Origin: Peromyscus leucopus
Lineage: Eukaryota; Chordata; Mammalia; Rodentia; Cricetidae
Reading direction: 5' to 3'
Assembly: GCF_004664715.2 (NCBI RefSeq)
Contig: NC_051068.1
Location: forward strand, 130,034,716 to 130,098,715
DNA length: 64,000 nt
The stretch's first letter is position 1, and every line of letters begins with the position of its first letter. The notes below the pieces were generated by a model. It saw only the letters and a program-made list of their open reading frames with translations, had not been told where the DNA came from and did not search any database. Below, piece after piece: positions 1 to 10,339 of this stretch. The position numbers and the translations under genes were made by a program.

Positions 1-45
1 CACTCACATTTGCTAAATCTAGTAATCAGAATCATCCTCACCTAT

Positions 46-48
<3 letters not shown>

Positions 49-92
<44 letters not shown>

Positions 93-105
93 TCGCGCGC
101 GCGCG
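49..105. repeat. (GT)n microsatellite ending in a CG run
   Basis: About 21 GT units are followed, after GATC, by an alternating C/G run at 94-105. Both parts are alternating purine-pyrimidine. Confidence 0.97.
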
Positions 106-164
106 ATTAATTGTGGGGATTGAACAAACCAACTCACAATGCAGAGGACTTTACATCTGAGTGA

Positions 165-440
165 CACCTCATCCCTCCTCACTTGTTTCCAATCTTGAAG
201 GAATCCTGTTTGTTCTTTGGGATCTCAGTCCAAGTGTCACATTTTCTCTGAATTGGTCCTGAAGTGGCCTATAAAGATGCTGCCTCCTCCTGTTGTTCTA
301 TCACGTTCTGACAATTTCTGCTTGAGCCATTATCACTTGGACTCTCCATGTGAACCTATGTTTCTCTCTTATCCTGCTAGTAGACTGTGAAATCTTCCAG
401 GCAGGATATTTTTTTCCCCATTTATCTTTCTTATCTTTAA
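165..440 (+). repeat. Possible L2 LINE 3'-end relic
   Basis: The wording resembles the L2 3' region: a 'tcagtccaagtgtcac' stretch like the L2 'tcaaatgtcacc' block, then a 'tagactgtgaaatcttcc' stretch like 'tagaatgtaagctcc'. It is strongly diverged and was recognised by eye only. The flanking sequence up to about 1265 shows no gene or repeat I can name. Confidence 0.4.
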
Positions 441-1265
441 ATCAACCAGAGTTTTCCATGAATTGAGAAAAGCTGTTCCTTCATCAGTATTATTTCTTGG
501 AGGAATAAATTTCACTGCCCAGAGGAGTCAATTTTTTTCAATTTAATATGTTCCATCAAATAATTATTTAACATTTTAATAGTTATAATTCTCTATCAAT
601 GATACCCTCATCAATATTAACTGATAGGAATATCAACCACCTAAAATATTTTCTTAGCTGTCACTCTGCAGATATGAAATAATTTAAAAAGTGAGCTATT
701 AAGCCCTTGATGTAGTTTCAAGGCTTGATCCTTATGTTTGTGCACTGAGTTTGAAGAATTTTTATCAGAGAGGATTTGTAGCTTGAGTTTACAGGGGTAT
801 TCCAAGGGGCAGCCCCACAAGCAGTGAGATGTTTTAATCATCTAATGCAGACAAGAAAAACCCTGAGGGCTGAAAGTAAGCAGGGTAAGAAACTATGATT
901 GCAAGTACAAAGATCAAGATCCCTCACAAAATTGAAGTTTTTCAAACTTTAATCAGGACAGAGACCATACAGTAAAGAAACACTATAAAGTATAAGTAAG
1001 GAACAGTTAACGTTGAAATAGAAACATAAGGCTGAAGGTCAGCAGACCTGAACTTCACAGTTTGCTTAATGGGAGGCCTTACACAAGCACCCATATACCC
1101 TGTGAGCACTGCAGAGTAGAATAAGCAATGAAAATGCCTTCCCCTACTAGCTCATAAGAGCAAAGGATAAGGGAGGTAAATGAGCCTTAGCAGTTTCAAG
1201 AAGCAAAAACATCATAGATGTGAACTGCTGTCCTTATTTGCAATCATGTTGTTTTCATGCATGTG
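441..1265. other. Unclassified AT-rich intergenic sequence
   Basis: No recognisable repeat, RNA gene or coding signal. Open frames are short (66 codons or fewer) and have no family resemblance. Confidence 0.6.
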
Positions 1266-1269
1266 TGAA

Positions 1270-1272
<3 letters not shown>

Positions 1273-1329
<57 letters not shown>

Positions 1330-1331
1330 TG
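1273..1331. repeat. (GT)n microsatellite ending in GC alternation
   Basis: About 23 GT units pass into GCGCGCGC and then ATGC. It is the second array in the first 1.4 kb with the same GT-then-CG architecture. Confidence 0.97.
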
Positions 1332-1393
1332 CATTCCTCTGAAGTAGAAGAACTTCAGGTACTATCTTCAGGAAAGACAGGACTGTGATAATA

Positions 1394-1957
1394 TGTTGTA
1401 TACCCCAATATATTATGTACCCTAATAAACTTCTGGGGATAAGAGGACAGAGTCAGCCACTAGATTAGACATAGAGGCCAGAGAGTGGTGGCACACACCC
1501 TTAATCCTCTCACTTGGGAGTCACAGATCTGTCTGGGTCTCTGTGAGTTCAAGGCTACACTGGAAACAGAGTCAGGCAGTGGTGACATATGCCTTTAAAC
1601 CCAGCACTTGAAATCTCATGCCTTTACTTGGAAAGCACACATACATTTGACTTTCCAAACTCAGGAAATCCTTTTAAGAATGATAAATCCTTTAATCTCA
1701 GGAAGTGACATGGCTGGGTAGGGAATGGTATATAAGGTGTGAGGAGACAGGAACTAAGCAGCAGTTTAACTGAGACTCTCAGGGATGAGGACTCAGAGGC
1801 TTTCATTCTGAGGATTTATGGAAACAGGATCAGCTGAGGAATTGGCGAGGTGAGGTTGGCTATGGCTTGTTCTGTTTCTCTGATCTTTCAGCTTTCACCC
1901 CAATATCTGGCTCCAGTTTTGTTTTCTTAATAAAACCGTTTAGCAATTTTTGCTACA
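1394..1957 (+). mobile_element. ERV2-type solo LTR with internal B1-like segments
   Basis: It starts TGTTGTATACCCC, has CCTAATAAACTT near its left end and two B1-like blocks ('gtggcacacac', then 'gtggtgacatatgcc'), and ends TTTTTGCTACA. It shares its full layout with the LTR at 45691-46187 and its 5' two-thirds with 37810-38168. I could not find a matching 6-bp TSD, so the exact ends are less sure than for other LTRs here. No internal retroviral sequence follows, so it is a solo LTR. Confidence 0.8.
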
Positions 1958-2004
1958 CAGGATCTCTCACTAACCTTGCACTTGCCAAGTCAGCAAGAAT
2001 GGCC

Positions 2005-2175
2005 GGCCAGGCAGTTAGCACCAGATATGTTGTTTGTTATCTCTACTTTCCCAGTGCTAGGATGACAATCCTGTACCACCATGCCTAACATTGTTATGTG
2101 GGTCCTAGGGGCTGAATTCAGGTACTGCTACTTGCAAGGCAAATATTTTATGGACTAACCCATGTACCTAGCTGT
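2005..2175 (-). repeat. B4-type (ID + B1 fused) SINE, reverse
   Basis: Read on + it gives a reverse B1-like block ('cccagtgctaggatgaca', 'accaccatgcc') followed by a reverse ID-like block ('gggctgaattcaggtact', 'gcaaggcaaatattttat'). This is the order expected for a B4 or RSINE1 element on the minus strand. It is diverged. Confidence 0.6.
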
Positions 2176-2414
2176 AAAATAGTATTTAATAATAATAGCA
2201 ATAACAAACAATAATAAAAACTATTTTATTATAATAATGTAATAATGTAGTGATTCTGAAATGAAATAATTATAAAAAAGCTGACTGGCAATAATTTATC
2301 ATTCTTAGAAGGATTACCTGAGTTTGGAAGGTCAAATTCATCCTTAAGTATATGGAACTACCATGTATTCATTTTCCTTACTAAAATATATTTTGTCATT
2401 TTGTAATATTTAAT

Positions 2415-2590
2415 GTATGTGTACAAGTACACACACATACACAGATGTTTATCATGGAAAGTATGTGGAGGTCAGATGACAATGAGTTGATTCTATAGCC
2501 ATCTTAAGCCATGAAACAATCTTGGGAATAAAATCCTCATCAATGCAGCAATACGCTTGTCTGAGCTCCTAGCTGAAGTGCCTTTTAGTG
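2415..2590 (-). repeat. B4/RSINE1-like SINE, reverse, diverged
   Basis: 'tatgtggaggtcagatgaca' is the typical reversed 3' part of B4/RSINE1. It is followed by a decayed reversed ID-like head, and a CA/TG-rich lead-in at 2410-2445 is its old tail. Confidence 0.5.
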
Positions 2591-3918
2591 CCTACACTAC
2601 TTCTGACAATGACAAGAAAACAAGCCTTTATTTTGTTGTATCCACTGTTAGTGCTTGTTTGCCTGTTTCTTGGTATTGTTATTTTCAACTGAATTGAACT
2701 TGCAGATACTGATATATTCAGAGTTTAAGGAAGTCAAGATTAAATTAAACAGAATTGAGACTCAACACTGTGATAATTACTTTTCATATGACTTTTAACC
2801 ATTTCCAAATATTAACCTTATTCAATTATTGCATATATAAAATCAATCAATTATCATCAACACCAGAAAAACAAAACTGCACTTCAAAGGGCTCTGTTGA
2901 AGACTAAATTTACAATATGTACCTACACTATGTACTACAGTCTGACACTTGGAGGGAGTTGCTCAGTGTTAGCATTTAGTACCTTAAAATGATCCTGTCA
3001 TTCTCCAAGGATGAATAAGAAAAGAACAATTCATTTGTTTCTCCTTAGACAGCATTGATCCCCTTCTATACCTAGCTTCAAGGCAGGCAATGGTAGTTTT
3101 CTGTTAAAAGACTAATATTCCTAGACTGCCTTGAAGTCAGTAAAGAAGGATTATGGGAGGATGTATGCTGACAAAGGATGGTTGCAGCCATCCTTTTCCT
3201 TAGGCATTCTCTCATTCACTGGCATGGCATGGGATATATGACTCTACTATTCATGTGGATAAGATTATGCCTCCTTGCTGTGTGTCCACCAATAAGCATG
3301 GTCCTGCCCAATGTCAGATGTGCCTATCTTTTTCTGCCTTTCTATCTCTTTAAGATGCCTCAGAAATCTAACTTAATGGCACAGAAACCCAGGATGGAAT
3401 CTGGAGAACTAGATCCTAGCAGGTGACTCTAAGAATTTTCTCCAGGACCTTTGGACTGCTTTACCATACTTGCATAATCCTAGGATATGTCTGTTTGGGA
3501 GCATAGATGCTGCCAAGCTTTCCCCAGTCTGGGCCCCGAGTGAGCCTTGCAGGCCTCCTGTTTCTCCTAGGCAGCCACTTCTTTAAACTCTCTATCTCAG
3601 CCTCTATCTCATGTTCCTCTGTTGTTCCATTATAGTTTGACTTAGGTGGGAGGCCACACTACATTCAACTAAAACAAGCACGCAACAGAGCAAAACACCA
3701 GGACAAGTTAATCTGTTACACCTAAGTTGAAGATATCCTGGTTAGGTCTGGAATTCACAGGAACTCTGTCTTTGGGCTTGATCAGTCAAAGATTCCAGGA
3801 GCATTCCTCTGGCTAAATATGACTGAAAATCCTGGCATTCTCCATGGCCCCAGAGCTGAAAGTTCTGAGAAACTTTTGTTGGCGTTGTGGCCTCCTTGAA
3901 CCTGGGGTGATAGGAGAT
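2591..3918. other. Unclassified intergenic sequence
   Basis: No confident repeat, RNA or coding family. The two open frames in it (3178-3426 + and 3742-3975 -) show no domain, codon pattern or splice context I can support as a gene. Confidence 0.55.
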
Positions 3919-3924
3919 ACAGAC

Positions 3925-4305
3925 TGTCTTATTTAGGGTTTCCATTGCTGTGAAGAGACACCATGAGCAAGGCAACTCTTATAAAGAAAACCATGTAATT
4001 GGGGCTATCTTATTGTTTCAGAGGCTAAGTCCATTATCATCACAGCAGGACATAGTGGCATTTGGCAGACATGGTGCTGAAGAAGAATCTCAGAGTTCTA
4101 CATCTTGATTCATAGGCAGTAGAAGGAGTCTGTGTCCCACTAGCCAAACTTGAGCTTATGCAATCTCAAAGCCCGCCTCCACAGTGGAATAATTCCTTGA
4201 ACAAGATCACACTTACTCTACAAGGCTACTCTCTATGGAAAAAGCATTCAAACACATAAGTCTGTGAAGGCCATACCTATTCAAACCACCATAGAGAACT
4301 GACCT
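3925..4305 (+). repeat. Dispersed rodent repeat ('gtttccattgctgtgaagag' family)
   Basis: It begins 'ttagggtttccattgctgtg' and runs through 'ggcaactcttataaag', 'tctcagagttctacatcttg' and 'tcaaagcccgcctccaca' to 'tattcaaaccacca'. The same wording is very common in muroid genomes. Related copies here are 39295-39640, 60085-60470 and, in the opposite reading direction, 61165-61565. I do not assign a library name. Confidence 0.75.
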
Positions 4306-4414
4306 CCCATACACACACTTTTCAGGCCTGTTTGGTCAGTCCGAGATCAGAGGGGTACCCCAGGTGGCTAGATTTGACCCCTGCTTTTGCCTTGGTCCCT
4401 CACTCACTATAGGT

Positions 4415-4859
4415 TGTGGTGGTATTCTAATTGTACTGAAATGTGATTTTGATTGTATGTTAATAAATAAAGTTGCCCGGGGGTCAGAGCTATTAGAGCC
4501 ATAGCAAGAGTGTGGTGGTGGTGGCACACGCCTTTAAACCCAGCACTTGGTAGAAGAGCTATGTAGATCTCTGTGTGTTCACGGATACAGCCAGCATTGG
4601 AGACATATGCCTTTATAACCTGGGGGGCTGTACATACAGACATTGATGAGGCAGTCACGTATTTGTGTTTACAACCAATGAGAAGGCAGAACAAAAAGAC
4701 TATGAAAAGACTTACACACAGGAAATAGGTCTCTTTCGGAGAGCTAGGATCACCGCAGGAGGAAGGATGAGATTTTAGCTCTGAGCTCTGACCTCTTGGC
4801 TTTCTCTTTTACATTGGTTCTATGTTTCTTATTTAGTAAGACGGTTGGTTACATCTACA
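4415..4859 (+). mobile_element. 5' LTR of the ERV2 provirus (445 bp)
   Basis: It starts TGTGGTGGTATTC and ends GGTTACATCTACA. AATAAATAAAG lies only about 55 bp from its left end. A B1-like segment (4503-4600) follows, with 'gtggtggtggcacacgcc' and 'gatctctgtgtgttca'. The boundary is fixed by the TSD on the left and the primer site on the right. Confidence 0.96.
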
Positions 4860-4861
4860 TC

Positions 4862-4879
4862 TGGCGCCCAATGTGACAA
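4862..4879 (+). other. Primer binding site, tRNA-Lys(1,2) type
   Basis: TGGCGCCCAATGTGACAA lies 2 nt after the LTR end. The first ten bases match the 3' end of tRNA-Lys1,2 as used by many betaretrovirus-like ERVs, and the later bases have drifted. Confidence 0.9.
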
Positions 4880-5243
4880 GAATCCATTAAAAACTGCTTG
4901 GCTTGGCAGCAGGTCCAGTTTCCCGCAAGGGCAGCTGGCCCTTTCCAGCCTGGGTGGTTGGCTTCCTAGTTCGAGTGGTTGGCTCCACCCTGGGTGGTTG
5001 GCTTCCTAGTCCGAGTGGTCAGCTCCCTAGCACGGGCCCAGGTCTGCTTGGCCTCAGGCCGGACTAACCATGAGCTGCTTGCTTAAAGCCGGCGCTACAA
5101 ACAACTCAGATCTGCCCTGCTGAACAAAGCCCCTGCCTGGAAAGCCAATGCATGTGATCGGAGCTTAAGGAAGCCAGAGCCAAGCCTTGACTCAGCTCAA
5201 GAGGGAACACGTGGCTGGATTTAAGCTTTAGCCAGCTATGTAT

Positions 5244-5290
<47 letters not shown>

Positions 5291-5494
5291 ATTTACACCT
5301 TGGACACTAGGTGGCTGTTTTGAAATTTCCTCGGATTTCTACTGTTCTACGCAGATTTGGTAAGTCATAACATATCAGATATTCTAAAGGAAACTATTTA
5401 AAAAAAAAACATTTTTTCCACATTAAAAAAATGGGTTTTATGTGTACATTGGAAAAAAATTGGGTTTTGTTTGAAATTTTAGGCAGTCTGACAA
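4880..5494 (+). other. Proviral leader with 40-bp tandem duplication and (CT)n
   Basis: Non-coding leader between the primer site and gag. A 40-bp unit starting CCTGGGTGGTTGGCTTCC is repeated at 4949-4988 and 4989-5027 with a few changes. A CT microsatellite occupies 5247-5288. Splice donor and packaging functions would be expected here but cannot be located from sequence alone. Confidence 0.75.
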
Positions 5495-6596
5495 ATGGAA
5501 CATCTATATGAGAAGATTAGCATTGTTGGAATTATGCAATTTATCACTATGCTTATCCTCATTTTACAATTTAAAAAGATAGTCAATTTAACTGCTAGGA
5601 TGACAGCTTTAGAAAAACTTGATAAACCTGTAAAAATTCAGACAGAAGAAATTAACAGTGAAGTTGTTTCAAGTCTGGATCATAAGGTTACAGAAAGAAA
5701 GCCTGTTTTCACACAGTCACCCTTAATTTATCCTGTAACCATACAGCAGTTGCCTGATCAATGACTACACAAAATATTTGGGCTCCAATTGAAAGGTTGG
5801 ATTTAAAAAGGTTTAAGGAGGCAATAGTATCTTATGGCATGCATTCCCCATATGTAAAGCAAATGTTAAACACTTGGTCAACATATAATAGGATTATACC
5901 ACAGGACTGGCGGAAGCTGGCACAAGCTGTTCTGGAACCCAGCCAGAGGCTTCAATTTTTAACTTGGTTCAAGGATGAAGCTAAAAACATAGAAAAACAA
6001 TGGAGGGATAAAGGAATACAAGATTGCCAGGATCAACTTATTGGAGAAGGCCAATATGCTCTAGTACAAACACAATGTTTATATGATGTCCAAACCCTAA
6101 TTTTATGTCGAACAGCAGTCTTGAATGCATGGGACAGAGTTGAGGAACCAGGAAAAATAACTGAGGCATTTGAAAGGTTATGCAAGCCCCAGAAGAAACT
6201 TTCTCAGATTTTTTACAAAGACTGGCTTCAGCAGAAAAGAGAATGATCCCGGATTCAGAAGCTAGTAAGATAATAATTGAATCTTTGGCCTTTGAGAATG
6301 CGAATGCAGCATGCGAAAGAATAATCAGGTCACTAAAGGCAAGATCTGCACCTTTGGAAAATTGGATTAGAGATACAGTTAATAATGTTGAGGCTCATGA
6401 GCATGATGATATGTGGGTAGGAGAAAAAATTTCAAAAGTTCTGAGGAATGTTAGATGTTTTGGATATGGAAAGCAAGGACATTTGAAAAGGGACTGTAAA
6501 CAGGTCATTCCTAGAAACAATGATTCTTCAAGGAACAATGGCAACAGAATGCCCTTCTTTCTGGCATATGCAGAAGATGTGGTAAGGGACCAATGA
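5495..6596 (+). pseudogene. gag: Decayed Gag of the ERV2 provirus (matrix-like N-terminus, capsid, one zinc knuckle)
   Basis: Three overlapping frames cover the gene. The first (5495-5764, 89 aa) has a strongly hydrophobic stretch at residues 11-26 and then a charged segment, like the membrane-directed N-termini of IAP-type Gag (comparison by character only). It ends in an ATGA overlap with the second frame (5761-6246), which carries the capsid N-terminal domain with motifs such as SPYVKQML, DWRKLAQAVL and LNAWDRVEEPGK. A frameshift around 6180 moves the capsid C-terminal domain and major homology region (EETFSDFLQRL) to a third frame ending at 6596. The nucleocapsid knuckle near 6456-6500 reads CFGYGKQGHLKRDC, so the second Cys of CX2CX4HX4C is Tyr. 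A second knuckle is only partial (CRRCGKG in another frame at about 6570). It cannot make a full Gag. Confidence 0.92.
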
Positions 6597-6844
6597 ATGT
6601 AGATCAAAAAAGGACAGACAGGGTAATCCTTTGCCTCAGTTTTCAGGAAACTCCCAGAGGGGCCTCATGCAGGCCCCCATAGCAAATCCAGTTGAAACCT
6701 TTCCTGCAGCCATAGAGGAAGCCCCTGCCTATTGGAATAAATCATTCTGGTCAGGATGATGAAACAGAATGAATAGAAAATTTAGGAGAAAACATAAAGA
6801 AATTTTTTTGGCAAACTGCTATTAATGAACAGAAATCAAAATTA

Positions 6845-7170
6845 ATGATAAAAATAAATGATGTTTTGTTGTCTGGTCTGATAGGCACAGGTGCAGATGT
6901 TACCATAATTGCACCAGAATTTTGGCATCCAACTTGGCCTCTTCAGGAGGTAAACATTCAACTTTTAGGAATTGGGACATTATCTCAGATGAAACAGAGT
7001 GCAAGATGGCTCGAATGTATAGGTCCAGAAGGACAGAGAGAAAAATTAAAACCATATGTGGCTAACATAGCTATGAATCTGTGGGGTCGAGACTTGTTGC
7101 AACAATGGAATACTCAGATTAACATCCCTCCAATCTCAGAAACAAATCATAAACTAGCACATGTTACTGA
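6845..7170 (+). pseudogene. pro: Decayed retroviral aspartic protease
   Basis: The open frame 6845-7486 starts inside the protease and runs on into RT. The active-site motif at residues 12-18 reads LIGTGAD: the catalytic Asp of the LxDTGAD motif is Gly, so the enzyme would be inactive. The C-terminal GRDLL motif of the fold is present at 7088-7102. Downstream, '[20 protein letters not shown]' marks the start of RT in the same frame. No dUTPase domain is evident between gag and pro. Confidence 0.88.
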
Positions 7171-8750
7171 GAGAAATATTAGAAGATATTGTTCTAATGA
7201 GTGGTCACCAGCCACCCATATTATACAAGAACAGGGCACAATAACTGATGATCTTCCAAAGACACCAAAAGCTCTACCTTTAAAATGGTTAACAGACAAG
7301 CATGTATGGGTTCAGCAATGGCCCTTAACAACAGAGAAACTCCAGGCTTTAGAAGAGCTGGTAGAAGAACAGTTAAATGCTCAGCATATTGAAGAATCAA
7401 CCAGCCCTTGGAATTCTCCTGTATTTGTTATTACAAAGAAATCTGGTAAATGGAGAAAGGTAACAGACCTTAGAGCAATTAACTAAGTAATTCAGCTAAT
7501 GGGCTCTCTACAATCTGGAATTCCTTTGCTTACTCTGTTACCAAAAGGATGGCCTCTCATAGTTATTGATTTAAAAGACTGTTTCTTTTCAATACTCTTA
7601 CAAGAAAAAGACAGAGAAAGATTTGCTTTCACAGTGCCTACTTATAATAATTCTCAACCGGTTAAAAGATGTCAATAGAGGGTCCTCCCACAGGGAATGT
7701 TGAATAGCCCAACTCTGTGCCAATATTTTGTACAACAGCCATTGGAAATGATACGTAAAAAAATTTCCTAAATATATAATTTATCATTATATGGATGATA
7801 TTTTACTAGCTGACTCAAATGCAGATACTTTAGAAAGAATGTTTGAAGAAGTAAAGAAAATTTTGCCTTGCTGGGGATTACAAATTGCTCCTGAAAAGAT
7901 AAAAAGCAGAGATTCTATTAATTATATAGGATATAAAATAGAGCTACGAAAAATTAGACCCCAGAAGGTGTAAATTAGGAGAAATAGACTACAGACTCTT
8001 TTTTTTTTTTTTTTTTTTTTTTTTGGTTTTTCGAGACAGGGTTTCTCTGTGTAGCTTTGCGCCTTTCCTGGAACTCACTTGGTAGCCCAGGCTGGCCTCG
8101 AACTCACAGAGATCTGCCTGCCTCTGCCTCCCGAGTGCTGGGATTAAAGGCGTGTGCCACCATCGCCTGGCTTTTTTTTTTTTTTGGTTTATAGACTACA
8201 GACTCTTAATGACTTTCAAAGATTATTTGGAGATATTTCTCATCTACGAACTATTGTTGGGATAAAAAATGATGAACTGACTAATTTGTTCAAAACCTTA
8301 GGTGTCAAGGACTTAAATAGTCCAAGAGAATTATCCCCTCTACCTGAGAAAGAATTGGCCTTGGTAGAAAAGAAAGTACATGAAGGGCATGTGGATCGTA
8401 TTGATCCAAAGCTGGATTGCATTTTTGTTATTTTACCTTCTAGGCGTTCTCCTACTGGAATAATAATGCAGAGGGAAGATATTATATTGGAATGGATATT
8501 TTACCAAGGAAACCAAATAAAAAATTAAAAACTTATGTGGAAAAACTCTCTGACTTGATTTGGAAAGGAATATTGAGACTTCGTCAATTAGCAGGAATAG
8601 ACCCAGCAGAAATTGTCACACCTTTAACTGAGGAGGATACTGAAAAATTATGGATAGAAAGTGAACCTTTGCAAAGAGCTTGCAGTAAATTTTAAGGAGA
8701 AATTAACAGCAAATATCCCAAAAGCGATAGAATTGATCTTATAAAGAGAG
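7171..8750 (+). pseudogene. pol: Decayed reverse transcriptase (fingers, palm, connection)
   Basis: RT starts around 7300 ([27 protein letters not shown]). A stop follows at 7484-7486. The next stretch keeps the catalytic IDLKDCFF segment, then has another stop near 7676. [10 protein letters not shown] is retained, and a further stop plus a frameshift near 7765 precedes the catalytic YMDD, which is intact at about 7788-7799. The frame 7791-7973 continues the palm. A B1 SINE is inserted after it, and thumb/connection sequence resumes at about 8200-8695 in two frames (NDFQRLFGDISHLR, then LRLRQLAGIDPAEIVTPL). The core palm residues survive, but the frame is broken at least five times. Confidence 0.92.
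7984..8207 (-). repeat. B1 SINE inserted in the proviral RT, with 17-bp TSD
   Basis: A reversed B1 (8001-8171) has its poly-T at the left and the reversed GCCAGGCG head at the right. ATAGACTACAGACTCTT flanks it at 7984-8000 and 8191-8207, a perfect TSD typical of L1-driven insertion. An extra T-rich stretch of about 19 nt (8172-8190) lies between the B1 5' end and the right TSD. The wording 'gctttgcgcctttcctgga' is cricetid-like. Confidence 0.97.
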
Positions 8751-9120
8751 CTGATTGGATCTTGACTCGAATTGTGTGGAAAAAAACCATATCTGGAGTT
8801 CCTACATTTTATACAGATGCCAACAAAGAAGGAAAGGCAGGTTACAAATCAGAAAATTTAAGTAAAGTGGTTCAAAGTCCTTATAATTCAGTTCAAAAAT
8901 CAGTATTATATGCTATTCTGTTGGTATTAATGGATTTTTCAGAACCTCTTAACATAGTAACTGACTCTCAGTATGCTGAAAGAGTTGTATTACATATTGA
9001 GACTGCAGAATTCATCCCTGATGCTTCAGACTTAACTTCACTATTTATTCAATTATAAGATACAATCAGGAAAAGGTATCATCCTTTATATATAACTCAC
9101 ATTTGATCCCATACTGGTCT
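8751..9120 (+). pseudogene. pol: Decayed RNase H domain
   Basis: The open frame 8762-9058 (98 aa) shows the first catalytic Asp in FYTDANKEGKAGY and the third in IVTDSQYAERV. The position normally occupied by the catalytic Glu (VQKSxLYAI) is Val, so activity would be lost. The C-terminal SHTGLPGPL stretch lies just past a stop at about 9100, before the integrase N-terminus. Confidence 0.88.
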
Positions 9121-9990
9121 GCCTGGACCTCTAACACAAGGGAATGATGAGATTGATAAATTGTTGATAGGAAATTTGCTGGAAGCCTCAGAATTTAAAA
9201 AAAAAAAACATCATGTCAATAGTAAAGGTTTAAAAAAGGATTTTTTTACAACCCAGCAACAAGCCAAAGAAATAGTAAAGAAATGTCCTACTTGTTCCTT
9301 CTACAATCAAACGCCCTTACCAGCAGGATGTAACCCAAAGGGTACTCAGAGGAATGAAATCTGGCAGATGGACATGTTTCACTTTGCAGAATTTGGAAAA
9401 TTGAAATATGTACACCACACCATCGATACTTATTCAGGATTTCAATGGGCAACTGCTTTGAGTTCTGAAAAAGCTGATTCTGTAATCACTCATTTGCTAG
9501 AAGGTATGGCCATCATGGGTATACCTGCACAATTCGAAACTGAAATGCTCCATCATATGTCTCTGTTAAAATGAAACAGTTTTTTTCTTATTATAATATA
9601 AAGCATATTACAGGTATACCACATAATCATACATGTCAAGCAGTTATAGAAAGATCAAACAGAACTCTAAAGGATATGATAAATAAACAGAAATGGGTAA
9701 CAAACCCCCCCCCAGAAATAGACTGCATAATGCTCTAATAACTTTGAATTTTCGAATTCCAATGAGAAAGGAACAACAGCTGCAGAGAGACATTGGATAA
9801 TAGAAAAAAACTACAGAATTAAATCAGCCTATATACTTTAAGGATGTGCTGACCTCAGAAAGGAAACTAGGGTATGTATTACATTGGGGACGAGGTTTTG
9901 CTTTTGTTTCTATAGGAGAAGATAAGCTGCGGGTACCATCCAAATTGATAAAGGTTCGATTTGAACAAGAGAGACCTCTTAATTAGAGGA
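9121..9990 (+). pseudogene. pol: Decayed integrase
   Basis: The frame 9161-9574 has the zinc-binding HHCC module (HHVNSKGL, then CPTC), and the catalytic core begins with WQMDMFHF, supplying the first Asp. The expected TDN around the second catalytic Asp reads TEM and is followed by a frameshift and stop. Past the stop, another frame holds the third catalytic residue (QAVIERSNRTLKDM, about 9637-9678), and a third frame keeps the C-terminal domain (GYVLHWGRGFAFVS, KLRVPSKLIKVRFEQE, about 9871-9970). The integrase therefore has all three domains in outline but is broken at least twice. Confidence 0.92.
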
Positions 9991-10314
9991 GGCGATAGTT
10001 CATCAACCAGCATGAGCATCCAATTTAAACTAACTTGTACCAGTAACACATGCCTTTTCATTTAATCAGAAAATAACTTGCCAAAAAGGAACATCCCCAA
10101 AATTAGACTTGGGGAAAATTTTTTGTTTTTGTCTTTTAGGAGAATGAAGGTTAAGGAATCTGAAGAACACTGCACAAATGAGACAACTGAAGAAAAGGGA
10201 CAAATCATCTATCCCAGGAAACAGAGTGAAACGGCATATGGGTATATATTATCTAAAAAATTTCATGTCTTCCTAAATGTTTGTTTCTGCTTTTCTCTAA
10301 AGATTTAACACTAT
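9991..10314 (+). other. Post-integrase region of the provirus, no env found
   Basis: Sequence after the integrase C-terminus with multiple stops in all frames. No Env surface or transmembrane motif is visible. A pyrimidine-rich run ending TTTTAG at about 10138 could be an old splice acceptor (inference). It is interrupted at 10315 by the nested element. Confidence 0.7.
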
Positions 10315-10322
10315 TGGTTTTC

Positions 10323-10339
10323 TTTTTTTTTTTTTTTTT
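10323..10339 (-). other. Poly-A tail of the ERV1 retrocopy
   Basis: Seventeen T on + directly abut the end of R, so on the minus strand R is followed by poly-A. The AATAAA signal is at 10358-10363 (minus). Confidence 0.93.

Noticed and set aside
4503..4600. Independent B1 insertion in the proviral LTR
   Set aside because: It is present at the same position in both LTRs and in related LTRs, so it is part of the LTR.
4949..5027. CRISPR-like or regulatory repeat array in the leader
   Set aside because: Only two adjacent copies of a 40-bp unit without spacers, in a mammalian provirus. A tandem duplication.
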